DNA from: Alistipes sp.
GTDB taxonomy: Bacteria > Bacteroidota > Bacteroidia > Bacteroidales > Rikenellaceae
Length of the DNA stretch: 64,000 nt
Assembly (NCBI GenBank): GCA_017555805.1
Contig: JAFZFR010000039.1
Location: forward strand, 1-64,000
Direction: 5' to 3'
This document shows positions 51,048 through 59,078 of the stretch, one piece after another (the first letter of the stretch is position 1; each line of letters begins with the position of its first letter). The translations under genes and the position numbers were made by a program. The notes under the pieces are model-generated. The model ran no database searches. It was not told the DNA's origin and was given only the letters and a program-made list of their open reading frames with translations.

Positions 51048-51476
51048 CTAAAACAAAGTGCACAAAAATCTGCCGCGGCGTGTGCCCGAGTCCGAGAGGC
51101 GCAGGGCGTACTGGTCGTGGGTGATGCGGATGTTGAGGTTGTGGCGCGCCTTCATCTCGTTCATCATCTCGACAAAGGGCTTGCCGTGGGCGTCCCCCGC
51201 ATCCACGAAGAAGAACTTGTGCGCCAGGTAGTAGTGAATCATCTCGTGTACCAGCACATCACGAAAATCCTCCTCCGAAAAATCGTATTTCCTTGAGATA
51301 TAGATAGTTTTATAGGGAATCTTCTTGCGTTCCCACCTGTTTACGCGGTACGAAAAACTCCCCAACTGACGATACGAGTCCTGCAGCCCGAACTTACACA
51401 TCTGCAACTCCGAATTGAAATATAGGGCGTTGTACTCTGTGAATTTTTGCTTGAAGTACTTCTCTGTGAGCTTCAT
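51048..51476 (-). CDS. SprT-like zinc metalloprotease-domain protein
   Basis: A 142-residue protein with the SprT-like fold. The zinc-binding HExxH is His77-Glu-Met-Ile-His81 in DVLVHEMIHYYLAHKFFF, and a third His lies about a dozen residues downstream (DAHGK). The N-terminal LTEKYFKQKFTEYNALYFNSEL and C-terminal region are typical. Bacterial SprT-like proteins are poorly characterised; eukaryotic relatives cleave DNA-protein crosslinks. The family is clear, the substrate is not. Confidence 0.86.
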   Translation of the reverse strand: MKLTEKYFKQKFTEYNALYFNSELQMCKFGLQDSYRQLGSFSYRVNRWERKKIPYKTIYISRKYDFSEEDFRDVLVHEMIHYYLAHKFFFVDAGDAHGKPFVEMMNEMKARHNLNIRITHDQYALRLSDSGTRRGRFLCTLF

Positions 51477-51655
51477 TTTTTCGTGGATTCTTCGCGATTT
51501 TGAGGATGCTTGCGGGTGATTTTTGCGCTCTGCATCCCGCTAAACCTTTTGCAAGGTTACCCCGAATGTTTGACAAATTTTGTCACTCTGCGAAAATATT
51601 ATGCTGCCATTTTGGGTTGGCGCGGGGATAATTTTTGAAAATTTTTGGTGCATTG
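51477..51655. other. Short intergenic stretch before tRNA-Leu
   Basis: AT-rich, no gene or repeat identified beyond the upstream region of the SprT-like gene. Confidence 0.4.
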
Positions 51656-51686
51656 TTTGGGATAATCAGAAAATTATATAACTTTG
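51656..51686 (+). promoter_or_regulatory. Promoter of tRNA-Leu
   Basis: TTTG (51656-51659), 19 bases, then TAACTTTG (51679-51686). The tRNA begins 31 bases downstream. Confidence 0.75.
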
Positions 51687-51716
51687 CAATGCTTTTGGCA
51701 AAACGCCACACCAGCT

Positions 51717-51798
51717 GCGGATATGGTGTAATTGGTAGCCACGTCAGACTTAGGATCTGATGCCGAGAGGCGTGGGGGTTCGAGTCCCTTTATCCGCA
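51717..51798 (+). tRNA. tRNA-Leu (UAG anticodon)
   Basis: The acceptor stem GCGGATA pairs with TATCCGC, with A as discriminator. Anticodon stem TCAGA/TCTGA with loop CTTAGGA gives anticodon UAG (reads CUA and related codons). A class II variable arm (TGCCGAGAGGCG) follows, then the T-arm GGGGGTTCGAGTCCC. The 3' CCA is not encoded. A terminator follows. Confidence 0.95.
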
Positions 51799-51807
51799 CT
51801 TCAAAAA

Positions 51808-51836
51808 GAGCAGACATTGCGTTCTGCTCTTTTTTT
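51808..51836 (+). terminator. Intrinsic terminator after tRNA-Leu
   Basis: GAGCAGA (51808-51814) pairs with TCTGCTC (51823-51829) and is followed by TTTTTTT. Confidence 0.9.
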
Positions 51837-51844
51837 GTGCGGTG

Positions 51845-52014
51845 TCCGCAACTATATTGATAATCCCTCCAAACCTCCCTTTGGAAAGGGAGGCTTCGGG
51901 TCGGGCTGTGGGAAGATATTTTATTTTCAAAGGCATCCCCGCTTCACCTCGTTGCGCGAGGCGGCCGAGCCTTTATCCGCAACTATATTGACATTCCCTC
52001 CAAACATCCCTTTG
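51845..52014 (+). repeat. Direct repeat pair downstream of tRNA-Leu, one repeat starting with the tRNA 3' end
   Basis: TCCGCAACTATATTGA...CCCTCCAAAC.TCCCTTTG occurs at 51845-51892 and again at 51976-52014. The second copy is preceded by CCTTTATCCGCA (51970-51981), identical to the last 12 bases of the tRNA (51787-51798). Between them are GGGAGG-rich and GC-rich stretches without a gene. It resembles an attachment-site footprint or remnant. Confidence 0.6.
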
Positions 52015-52091
52015 CCCAGGGGAGGTTTTTTGGTCGTGCAAAAATTCGCTCTCCGCGATAAAATTATCCCTCATCCAGCCCATATTTCCGC

Positions 52092-52122
52092 TTGGAAAAT
52101 CGGGAGGGATTTATTATCTTTG
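52092..52122 (+). promoter_or_regulatory. Promoter of the ADP-ribosylglycohydrolase gene
   Basis: TTGG (52092-52095), about 20 bases, then TATCTTTG (52115-52122). The gene start is 28 bases downstream. Confidence 0.7.
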
Positions 52123-52149
52123 TTCATCGAACCTGAAAATATATTTCCG

Positions 52150-53472
52150 ATGAAAACATATTCGACCTTAAAGAGTTGGTGCAAGAAGCAGCCAACCAAA
52201 CAAGTCTCGCCCTCGAAGAACACTTACCCCACCGATGGCCCAAAGGTCTACAGCATCCTGGGCGGCATCATCGGTGACATTGCCGGTAGCACCCGAGAGG
52301 GCTACCGCCGCAATGTGCTCTCGCCACGCAAGTTGCTCACATCCAGCAGTTCCTTCACCGACGATACCTCGCTGATGATGGCTGTGGTGGAGTGGTTGGG
52401 TGATCGCGAATCCGAGTTGGCTGATTACCTAATCAAGTGGCGCAAACGATACCCCCACGCAGGCTATGGCAGTTCGTTCAAGGCGTTTGCCGAGACTCGT
52501 CAGGCGCAGGCGTCGGGTGGCAATGGCGCGGCTATGCGTGTAGCCCCTTTTGGCGTTGTGGCGACGACGCTGGAGGAGGCGGTGGCGCTCGCCGAGCAGC
52601 AGTGCAAGGTATCCCATCTGGCCGATGTATCCATTGTGGGTGCGCAGTCGGTCGCGGCGGCGGTCTTTATCGCGAAGGAGGGTCGCTTGGGTGGCTTGTC
52701 TGCCGAGGAGGTCAAGTCGAAGGTCAAGTCATATGTCGAGGATAACTTCGGCTACAATCTTGGCAGAAGCCTCGAGCAGATACAGGCTCAATCTTATGAC
52801 CTTGCCAAGCAGCGCGAGGAGTACCGCAAAACGGGTGTTACGCCAAAGGGCTATATCAATACATCTAACGCTGCGCTTTCGTGCCCGATGGCGATTAGTG
52901 CGTTCCTGCTTGGCGGCAACTACGAGGAGGTTGTCCGCTACGCCATTGCGATGGGCGGTGACACCGATTCCATAGCCTGCATGGCGGGCGCTATCGCAGC
53001 GCAGTTCTACGGCATCCCGCAGTCGCTGGCCGACGAGGCTATCGTATATCTGCCACGAGGGATTGTTAAGGTTCTGCAGACTTTCGAGCCACACAACAAC
53101 TTCGTTGCTTCAAAGGTTGCGCCGCCGAAAGTGAGCCGCTGGCGCGAGAATTGCGAGACGATTGTCTATGGCAGCGGCAATAATGATAACGAGAGTGGCT
53201 ATGGCGAGACTGTCCTGTCGCGATTCACCCGTCGCCCTCAAGAGGGCTACGCGATTCCTACCATCGGCAAGAGTCTCGAGGAGATTCAGCAGGGCGTGGC
53301 GACATTTATTGACTACGCGAAGAATCATCCCGAGAGACGATTCCATGTGCGTAAGGTGGGCTACGACAAGGCGGGCTACACGCCCGAGCAGATTGCGCCT
53401 ATGTTCGCCACCACGAAGGACTTGACTAATGTTCTGCTTCCCAAGGAGATAGTCGAAGCGCTCGGCTGGTAA
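52150..53472 (+). CDS. ADP-ribosylglycohydrolase with extra C-terminal domain
   Basis: A 440-residue protein. Residues 30-310 form the ADP-ribosylglycohydrolase fold: GGIIGDIAGSTREG, SSFTDDTSLMMAVVEWL (metal-binding TDDT), GNGAAMRVAPFG and GGDTDSIACMAGAIAAQFYGIP (metal-binding DTDS). It removes ADP-ribose from proteins or nucleic acids. Residues about 330-440 (EGYAIPTIGKSLEEIQQGVATFIDYAKNHPERRFHVRKVGY...IAPMF...NVLLPKE) resemble the small A1S_2505-like domain usually found alone in phage or NAD-related settings (tentative). The start is set at MKTYSTLKSW; the open frame continues upstream into the tRNA and is not translated there. Confidence 0.87.
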   Translation: MKTYSTLKSWCKKQPTKQVSPSKNTYPTDGPKVYSILGGIIGDIAGSTREGYRRNVLSPRKLLTSSSSFTDDTSLMMAVVEWLGDRESELADYLIKWRKRYPHAGYGSSFKAFAETRQAQASGGNGAAMRVAPFGVVATTLEEAVALAEQQCKVSHLADVSIVGAQSVAAAVFIAKEGRLGGLSAEEVKSKVKSYVEDNFGYNLGRSLEQIQAQSYDLAKQREEYRKTGVTPKGYINTSNAALSCPMAISAFLLGGNYEEVVRYAIAMGGDTDSIACMAGAIAAQFYGIPQSLADEAIVYLPRGIVKVLQTFEPHNNFVASKVAPPKVSRWRENCETIVYGSGNNDNESGYGETVLSRFTRRPQEGYAIPTIGKSLEEIQQGVATFIDYAKNHPERRFHVRKVGYDKAGYTPEQIAPMFATTKDLTNVLLPKEIVEALGW

Positions 53473-53479
53473 TCATCAC

Positions 53480-53515
53480 GCCCGAAAAGCCCGAAAAGCC
53501 CGAAGCGCCCGAAAA
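53480..53515 (+). repeat. Short GCCCGAAAA tandem repeat
   Basis: Four units of GCCCGAAAA or GCCCGAAGC follow the stop of the ADP-ribosylglycohydrolase gene. No function is apparent. Confidence 0.7.
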
Positions 53516-53531
53516 TCGGAATCTAAATGGC

Positions 53532-53568
53532 AAAAAACACCCCAGCCGCCACATTGTGGTTGCTGGGG
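53532..53568 (-). terminator. Terminator for the 53596-54171 gene
   Basis: CCCCAGC (53540-53546) pairs with GCTGGGG (53562-53568), with GCCAC...GTGG inside. Read on the minus strand it ends in a T-run (complement of AAAAAA at 53532-53537). Confidence 0.8.
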
Positions 53569-53595
53569 TTTGTGTTATGTGTTGCTTGGGTCGCC

Positions 53596-54171
53596 TTACC
53601 ACTCACACTCAATCTCCTCGACCGAGAGGAAGTTTTCGATGCTCTCCTCGTCGTTGCCCTGCCAGCAGTCGTGCGCGGGCGAGAGGTAGCCCTCCGACAC
53701 TGTTGTGCCCGCCTCGACGCGGATGCCACAGGCGGCGAATGCCTCCAGCGCCTTGATGGCCTTCAGGCGCGAGTCGAATGCGCCGAGCACCTTCGTAGAG
53801 TTGGTCACGCCATCCACGCGCGTGTGCAGCACCGCAAAGATGCGCTTTGGGTCGGCCTTCTCCAACTCCGCCTCGACAATCTGCACCTTGAAATTACACT
53901 CGGTGATGGTCTCGCTGTCGGTGAAAGTCCACTCGGTGCGCTCGGCATTAACATATTGTTTATCAATCCATTTGCGATACTCCGCCTCGATGTACTCCTC
54001 GCCTTCGCCGTCATCCTCCCACAACTCCTTGTAATCCTCACACTCGCTGTAGATGCTCTGGTGCATCGCCTCCACAGCATCATTCAAAAAGAGGAACGCG
54101 CCATCGGCAGAGTGCGACGAATACTCCTGGTCGATAACGGAATTTGTGACAACAAACAGATATTTTTTCAT
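53596..54171 (-). CDS. Hypothetical acidic protein
   Basis: A 191-residue acidic soluble protein without a family I recognise. Residues 1-60 have the pattern KKYLFVVTNSVIDQEYSS; the central part has many Glu and Asp (DDGEGEEYIEAEY). No signal peptide, membrane segment or catalytic motif. It has its own promoter box (54239-54246) and terminator, so it is a single-gene unit. Function unknown. Confidence 0.65.
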   Translation of the reverse strand: MKKYLFVVTNSVIDQEYSSHSADGAFLFLNDAVEAMHQSIYSECEDYKELWEDDGEGEEYIEAEYRKWIDKQYVNAERTEWTFTDSETITECNFKVQIVEAELEKADPKRIFAVLHTRVDGVTNSTKVLGAFDSRLKAIKALEAFAACGIRVEAGTTVSEGYLSPAHDCWQGNDEESIENFLSVEEIECEW

Positions 54172-54238
54172 ACTTTTCCTTGATTTATTTATTCATTTTC
54201 GTGTCCGCCGCCCCATCCTAGCGCGGCATTGCTAATGG

Positions 54239-54246
54239 CAAATATA
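54239..54246 (-). promoter_or_regulatory. Minus-strand TAnnTTTG box for the hypothetical acidic protein
   Basis: TATATTTG on the minus strand, 68 bases before the start. No clean upstream TTTG was found. Confidence 0.5.
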
Positions 54247-54376
54247 GTGCTTTTTCGCATATTTTCGCCCCTTTTTGGGCGTAATATTTCAAGGTGTGAG
54301 GAATTTTTCCTAACTTTATAGTCGCCGTGCGGCTATGGTTGCTACTGAATGGCAAAAGACTGCTAACACCCTGAAA

Positions 54377-55966
54377 ATGAAACCTTTTGATTACATATCT
54401 TCTCCCGTTGAAAACATCTGCGCGCGTGTGGAGCGGTTGCCGATGATGGTGGTGATGGCGGGAGTTGCTGTGGGGATAGTCGTTGCCGACCGTCTGCGCC
54501 CGGAGTTGTGGGTCGTGGCGGTCGGTTTTGTTGTTGCGCTGGTGGCGGCTCTTTGGCTTGGCGCGGGGCGGAAAACACAGAAAAATGCGACCCAAAACAC
54601 GCATAGAAAAACCCTTCATCGTTGGCTGGTTGTGTCGGTGGTGCTCTTGGCGGGTGCGCTCGCTATTGCGTTGAGGCGGGCGGGCGATGTGCCGCTTGAG
54701 GGGTGGCGCGCGATGGAGATTGAGTTCCTTTCGGTGGCTCATCACTACCCCGAGAAGGTCGATTTCGATGCCCGCGTGGTTGCTGTGCGCGAGGGCGAGG
54801 AGTGGCGGCGTACGGCTATGGATGTGCGTGTGATGGTGCCCGCAGAGATGGGCATTGAGGTGGGCGACAGGGTGCTCTCGCGGAGTCGTCTGCGAGGGTT
54901 TGACGAGCGGACAAGTTATGGCGGATATATGCTTCGTGTGGGCGTTGCGGGGCGCATTTATCTTGATGCAGAGCAGGTGGCGCATCACGCGAAGGGGCGC
55001 GCTTCGGTGGGCGAGAGGTTGCGCCAACGGGCTATGCAACGCATTGAGGCTCTGCGCTTAACACCTTCGGTTGGGGCGGTGGTCTCGGCTATGAGTGTGG
55101 GCGAGCGGAGCAGGCTTACGCCCGAGATGAGACGCAGTTATGTACGCGCGGGCGGAGCGCATCTGCTGGCGGTGTCGGGTCTGCATATAGGCTTTCTGTT
55201 TGTGGTGGTCAATCTGTTGCTTATGCCCCTCACGGCTCTGCGTGGAGGTCAGTTGGCGCGTAGCGCGGTGGCGGTTGTGGTGATATGGCTCTATGCGATG
55301 ATGGTGGGGATGTCGCCCTCGGTGATGCGCGCGGCGGTGATGTTCACGCTGGTGCAACTCTCTACGGCGCTGGGCAGTCGCACCACGCACCTTAACACCC
55401 TCTGCTTTGCCGCCACGATGATGCTTCTGTGGGATGCGCGGATGCTCTACGATGCGGGTTTTCTGCTCTCGGTGCTGGCCGTTGCGGCTATCGTGGAGTG
55501 GGGTGTGCCGCTGTCTCGCTGGCTCTGCCGCGAAAGACCCCACTTTGAACTTACCGAAAACCTCTACTCGTGGCGGCGTGCGATTTTAAGGCGCGTCGGG
55601 AGATGGGTTGTGACCACCTTTGTGGTGAGCCTTGTGGCAAGTGTCGCGACGATGCCACTCGCGGCCTCTATGTTTGGCGAGGTGTCGCTCTGGAGCGTGG
55701 GTGTCGGCACGCTGATGGTGCTGCTCTGCGCCGTTGCGGTGAGCAGTGCGCTGGTGTGGGTGATGATGCCTCTGCCGATGCTTCAGGGTGTGGCGCGATG
55801 GCTGCTGGAGGGCGTTGTGGGCACGATGAACGGCATTGCCGAGTGGTGCGCCCAGTCCAAAGTGATGGCGCATAGTGTCGAGTTCGATGCGGTGGCGTGC
55901 TGGCTGGTTTATATTGCCTTCTTGCTAATTACCCTTGCGCTTTGGAGTATGCCGAGAAAGAGATAA
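54377..55966 (+). CDS. comEC: ComEC/Rec2-family DNA uptake channel
   Basis: A 529-residue membrane protein. The N-terminal region (DUF4131-like, about 20-180) contains two hydrophobic stretches, a beta-rich part and the KVDFDARVVAVREGEEW pattern. The Competence domain (about 200-500) has LLAVSGLHIGFLFVVVNLLL, the GMSPSVMRAAVMFTLVQL motif and further helices. A C-terminal metallo-beta-lactamase domain, present in many ComEC, is absent. It transports single-stranded DNA in competent cells. The ATG at 54377 is preferred over 54335, because the 42 bases between are AT-rich and unlike the codon use. Confidence 0.88.
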   Translation: MKPFDYISSPVENICARVERLPMMVVMAGVAVGIVVADRLRPELWVVAVGFVVALVAALWLGAGRKTQKNATQNTHRKTLHRWLVVSVVLLAGALAIALRRAGDVPLEGWRAMEIEFLSVAHHYPEKVDFDARVVAVREGEEWRRTAMDVRVMVPAEMGIEVGDRVLSRSRLRGFDERTSYGGYMLRVGVAGRIYLDAEQVAHHAKGRASVGERLRQRAMQRIEALRLTPSVGAVVSAMSVGERSRLTPEMRRSYVRAGGAHLLAVSGLHIGFLFVVVNLLLMPLTALRGGQLARSAVAVVVIWLYAMMVGMSPSVMRAAVMFTLVQLSTALGSRTTHLNTLCFAATMMLLWDARMLYDAGFLLSVLAVAAIVEWGVPLSRWLCRERPHFELTENLYSWRRAILRRVGRWVVTTFVVSLVASVATMPLAASMFGEVSLWSVGVGTLMVLLCAVAVSSALVWVMMPLPMLQGVARWLLEGVVGTMNGIAEWCAQSKVMAHSVEFDAVACWLVYIAFLLITLALWSMPRKR

Positions 55967-56090
55967 TATTATCTTCGGCAGGCGTAACGCCTGTTTTACA
56001 TTTGCTTTGTCTCAAAAGAATAAATCTTCGTGGGTAGCGGGGGTGGCACAAAGTGCCATACCCACGAAGATTCGGGCTTCGTCCCGTATT
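55967..56090. repeat. Two family B copies between comEC and the DMT gene
   Basis: A partial copy at 55969-56000 (ATCTTCGGCAGGCGTAACGCC) and a complete one at 56022-56086 (AATCTTCGTGGGTAGC...CCCACGAAGATT with second hairpin CGGGC-TTC-GTCCCG). Confidence 0.82.
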
Positions 56091-56115
56091 TTATTACAAA
56101 CAAGAAAAGGATAAT

Positions 56116-56147
56116 TTTGAATTTTGCCCTCTCAATGCGTATCTTTG
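56116..56147 (+). promoter_or_regulatory. Bacteroidota promoter of the DMT-family gene
   Basis: TTTG (56116-56119), 20 bases, then TATCTTTG (56140-56147). The gene starts 27 bases downstream. Confidence 0.78.
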
Positions 56148-56174
56148 CGCCATAAAATTATAACAACACCCAAA

Positions 56175-56543
56175 ATGAAGATTTTCTACACAATCCTGCT
56201 GCTGGTTGTATCCAACATCTTTATGACCTTCGCGTGGTACGGCCACCTGAAGTTGCAGCAGATGAAACTCATCTCGTCGTGGCCACTCTATATGGTCATC
56301 CTCTTTTCGTGGGTTGTGGCGCTGGCGGAGTATTCGTGTCAGATTCCAGCCAACCGCATCGGCTTTGTGGGCAACGGAGGTCCTTTCACGCTGATGCAGT
56401 TGAAGATTATCCAGGAGGTCATCACGCTGGTGGTCTTTACCGTCTTTTCTACCGTCGTGTTCCGTGGCGAGAGCCTTCAGTGGAACCACTTTGCGGCATT
56501 CCTCTGCCTCATTGCGGCGGTATATTTCATCTTTATGAAGTAA
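56175..56543 (+). CDS. DMT-family (DUF486) membrane protein
   Basis: A 122-residue protein with four predicted transmembrane helices (IFYTILLLVVSNIFMTFAWY; SWPLYMVILFSWVVALAEY; TLMQLKIIQEVITLVVFTVFSTVVF; FAAFLCLIAAVYFIFMK). The PANRIGFVGNGGPFTLMQLK loop is diagnostic for DUF486, a four-helix family in the drug/metabolite transporter superfamily. The substrate is unknown. The start is placed at MKIFYT; the longer frame runs through the promoter. The next gene starts 6 bases later. Confidence 0.88.
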   Translation: MKIFYTILLLVVSNIFMTFAWYGHLKLQQMKLISSWPLYMVILFSWVVALAEYSCQIPANRIGFVGNGGPFTLMQLKIIQEVITLVVFTVFSTVVFRGESLQWNHFAAFLCLIAAVYFIFMK

Positions 56544-56549
56544 CACCCG

Positions 56550-57698
56550 ATGACCCGCGCCGAACTCGACATACTCCTGATGCCCGAGGTGGCGGCTGCC
56601 GTTCGAGATAACCTCGAGCGCGACCCTCTGCGCATAGCGCTCGACAAGAGTGTCCCCTATGCCCGCGAGGTCGCCACGCAGGTAAAGTATCTGCAACGCG
56701 CCCGCCGTAAGTTGCCCCGTCTGTATGAGGCGTGTGGCATCATTCCGCCCCGCGCTTTCGAGCAGTCGTCGAGCGAGGAGTGTGCCTCGGCAAAGCGTAT
56801 CAGCGGCGATAGCCTGCTCGATTTGACCTGCGGTCTTGGTATGGATGCGGCTGCCTTGTCGGCAAATTTCGGGCGCGTGGTGGCGCTTGAGCGTGATGAG
56901 GTGCTGGCGGATGTGACGCGCGAGAATCTGCACCGTATGGGCATCACAAATGTCGAGGTTGTGACCACCTCGGCGGAGGATTTCCTTGCCTCTACAACCG
57001 ACCATTTCGACTGGGTTTATGCCGACCCCGACCGTCGCACCGACAAGGGCGAGAGGGTCTTTCGTCTGGAGGATTGCTCGCCGAATATCCTTGCGCGGAT
57101 GTCACATATCAGGCGTGTGGGCGAGCGTCTGGCACTGAAAAATTCGCCTCTGTTCGATGTCGAGGAGGCGTTCAGGTTGTTCCCCCAGAGCGTTGTGGAG
57201 GTGGTGTCACTGCGTGGCGAGTGCAAGGAGGTGATGATTTACGATGGCGCACCCAGCGCCGCGATTGCCGCCGAGGCGGTGGGCAAGGGTCGCTGTGAGT
57301 TCGCGCTGGCGGAGGTCGATAACAGCCCCTGTAATGAGTCTTTCGAACCAAGCCGTTACACCCATCTTATCATCCCCGATGTAGCCCTCCAGAAGGGTCG
57401 TATCGTGGCGCACGCCCTGCGTGGCAAGGCGGATGTGTGGAGCAACAACTCCTTCGGTTTTGCCCGCGATTTGCAGACCGATGTGCTGGCGCGTGTTGAG
57501 CGCATCGAGCGCATTGAGCCCTTCGATATCAAGTCCCTGAAGCGCGAGATTAAGGGCAAGGGCGTCGATATCATTCTGCGCGAGTTCCCTATGGGAGTCG
57601 ATGAGTTGCGTAAGCGCACTGGCGCCCGCAGCGGCAACGACAAAAAGATAGCCCTCACCCGCATCGCAGGCAAGGGCTACACAATATTTCTTGAGTAA
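56550..57698 (+). CDS. PG_1098-type SAM-dependent methyltransferase with THUMP-like domain
   Basis: A 382-residue protein. The methyltransferase core has LLDLTCGLGMDAAALSANFGRVVALERD (SAM loop, about 89-116), NVEVVTTSAEDFL and the catalytic-like WVYADPDRRTDKGERVFRLEDCSPN (DPxR). The C-terminal region (about 290-382) is the THUMP-like PG_1098 ferredoxin-like domain that binds RNA. This is an RNA methyltransferase family of unassigned target. It begins 6 bases after the DMT gene. Confidence 0.88.
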   Translation: MTRAELDILLMPEVAAAVRDNLERDPLRIALDKSVPYAREVATQVKYLQRARRKLPRLYEACGIIPPRAFEQSSSEECASAKRISGDSLLDLTCGLGMDAAALSANFGRVVALERDEVLADVTRENLHRMGITNVEVVTTSAEDFLASTTDHFDWVYADPDRRTDKGERVFRLEDCSPNILARMSHIRRVGERLALKNSPLFDVEEAFRLFPQSVVEVVSLRGECKEVMIYDGAPSAAIAAEAVGKGRCEFALAEVDNSPCNESFEPSRYTHLIIPDVALQKGRIVAHALRGKADVWSNNSFGFARDLQTDVLARVERIERIEPFDIKSLKREIKGKGVDIILREFPMGVDELRKRTGARSGNDKKIALTRIAGKGYTIFLE

Positions 57699-57723
57699 CT
57701 ATTTCTACATTACATAGAGGCTA

Positions 57724-58908
57724 TTACGCCAACTGCTCTGCGCTCTCATTTTTGAGTGCCAGACGCTTCACGATAATCACGAAGCCACCCGTAAGGATAA
57801 GGTTCGAGAGGATTGTGAGCAACGAGATGGCGAGCAACGGACCGCCCAAGCCGTAGCCGAGGCTCACGAAGATGATTCCTGCGCCCACCTCACCGCGAGT
57901 GAACATACCGATACTCAACGCGAGGCGCTCGGTGAGTTTGCGGTCGCGGTAGAAGAACATTGGCACCATCTTACCGATGTTAGATATGGTGGTCACTATC
58001 AGCACATGCATTGCAATCTCGCCCCACGACATCTGACCCACCTGACCGATGAGGCAGTCGCCCGCAGTGGCAGAGAAATCGACGCCCACGAAGAGCGGCG
58101 CGCTCAAGCCCACGAGGAACATAAAGAGGTAGGAGATGATTGTCGATGCCTTCTCGTCGGCTGCCGATGTGTTGTGGCGTGTCTTCATCACCATACCAAG
58201 CACGAAGGCTGGCAACAACACCTCGATATGGATTGCGGCGTCAGTGCCGAACAGATGCTTTGAGAAGAGGTAAAGACCCTGGCAGAGGAATACCAGAATG
58301 GTCGCGTAGCCGAGGATTGATGACCAGTCCTGCTGCATCTTGTACTTGTCGAGTTTTGTCCAACCCAGCCAGAGGCAGAAGAATACCACCACAGCAACCA
58401 CGCCCAACTGCCACTTCCATCCAATCATAAAGATTTGCAGAGGAATCATCAGCAGGATGGTGTCGAGGTCGTCGAAGATAGCCAACACTCTGGTTTTCTG
58501 ATATATCCACGACTTCTTCAAGCCCGCATTTGCCAGCATCGTAAAGAGGATACCCGCCGATGTAGGGGCGGCAAAACGGCTCAAGAGAAGGTTCTCCTTC
58601 CACGCATCCCAACTTGTGAAGAGGTCGCTTGGCAGCAGCGTCATATAGTAAAGACAGATGAGCAACCAGGGGGCTGCGGCTGTCGCCATTGCGATAAAGT
58701 AGTCGGCGGTGTAACTGCGCCAACGGCTCTTGTCGAGGTCGAACTCGCGACCAACATTAATCATAATGAATGCCAGACAGGTGTAGAGCATCACATCGAG
58801 TGTTGGCTTTGCCGAGGCAAACTTCTCAACACCCATCATTGTGGGCAGTGCCTGTGAGGCAATCAGACCAAGAATCAGGAATAGGGAAAAAAGAACGATT
58901 TTTCTCAT
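57724..58908 (-). CDS. Cation:proton antiporter (CPA2-like)
   Basis: A 394-residue protein with about 11-12 membrane helices, typical of Na+/H+ exchangers of the CPA2 group. It includes the AIFDDLDTILLMIPLQIFMIG stretch, in which the paired Asp residues are characteristic, and GEVGAGIIFVSLGYGLGG near the end. The start is set at the ATG at 58908 rather than a TTG 6 bases upstream. It probably exports Na+ or K+ in exchange for protons. It is transcribed from a well-formed promoter and is convergent with the methyltransferase. Confidence 0.9.
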   Translation of the reverse strand: MRKIVLFSLFLILGLIASQALPTMMGVEKFASAKPTLDVMLYTCLAFIMINVGREFDLDKSRWRSYTADYFIAMATAAAPWLLICLYYMTLLPSDLFTSWDAWKENLLLSRFAAPTSAGILFTMLANAGLKKSWIYQKTRVLAIFDDLDTILLMIPLQIFMIGWKWQLGVVAVVVFFCLWLGWTKLDKYKMQQDWSSILGYATILVFLCQGLYLFSKHLFGTDAAIHIEVLLPAFVLGMVMKTRHNTSAADEKASTIISYLFMFLVGLSAPLFVGVDFSATAGDCLIGQVGQMSWGEIAMHVLIVTTISNIGKMVPMFFYRDRKLTERLALSIGMFTRGEVGAGIIFVSLGYGLGGPLLAISLLTILSNLILTGGFVIIVKRLALKNESAEQLA

Positions 58909-58947
58909 TGTCAAATATTAGTGATTCAAATTTTTTTTATCGGTTTG

Positions 58948-58979
58948 CAAAGATAGAGCATTGCCCGAAGAAGTGCAAA
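58948..58979 (-). promoter_or_regulatory. Bacteroidota promoter of the antiporter gene
   Basis: On the minus strand TTTG (58976-58979), 20 bases, then TATCTTTG (58948-58955). The start codon lies 40 bases downstream. Confidence 0.78.
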
Positions 58980-59078
58980 AAATGGGTGTTAAGAAATTGT
59001 GAATTACACTTTTACGTCCTCTTTCGGCACACTTTTTGCGTCGTTTGTGCCCCTCGTTTGCTCACTTGCGGGGGCGCA

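Noticed and set aside
51760..52149. Upstream extension of the ADP-ribosylglycohydrolase frame
   Set aside because: It begins inside tRNA-Leu and crosses a terminator and att-like repeats; a promoter lies at 52092-52122.
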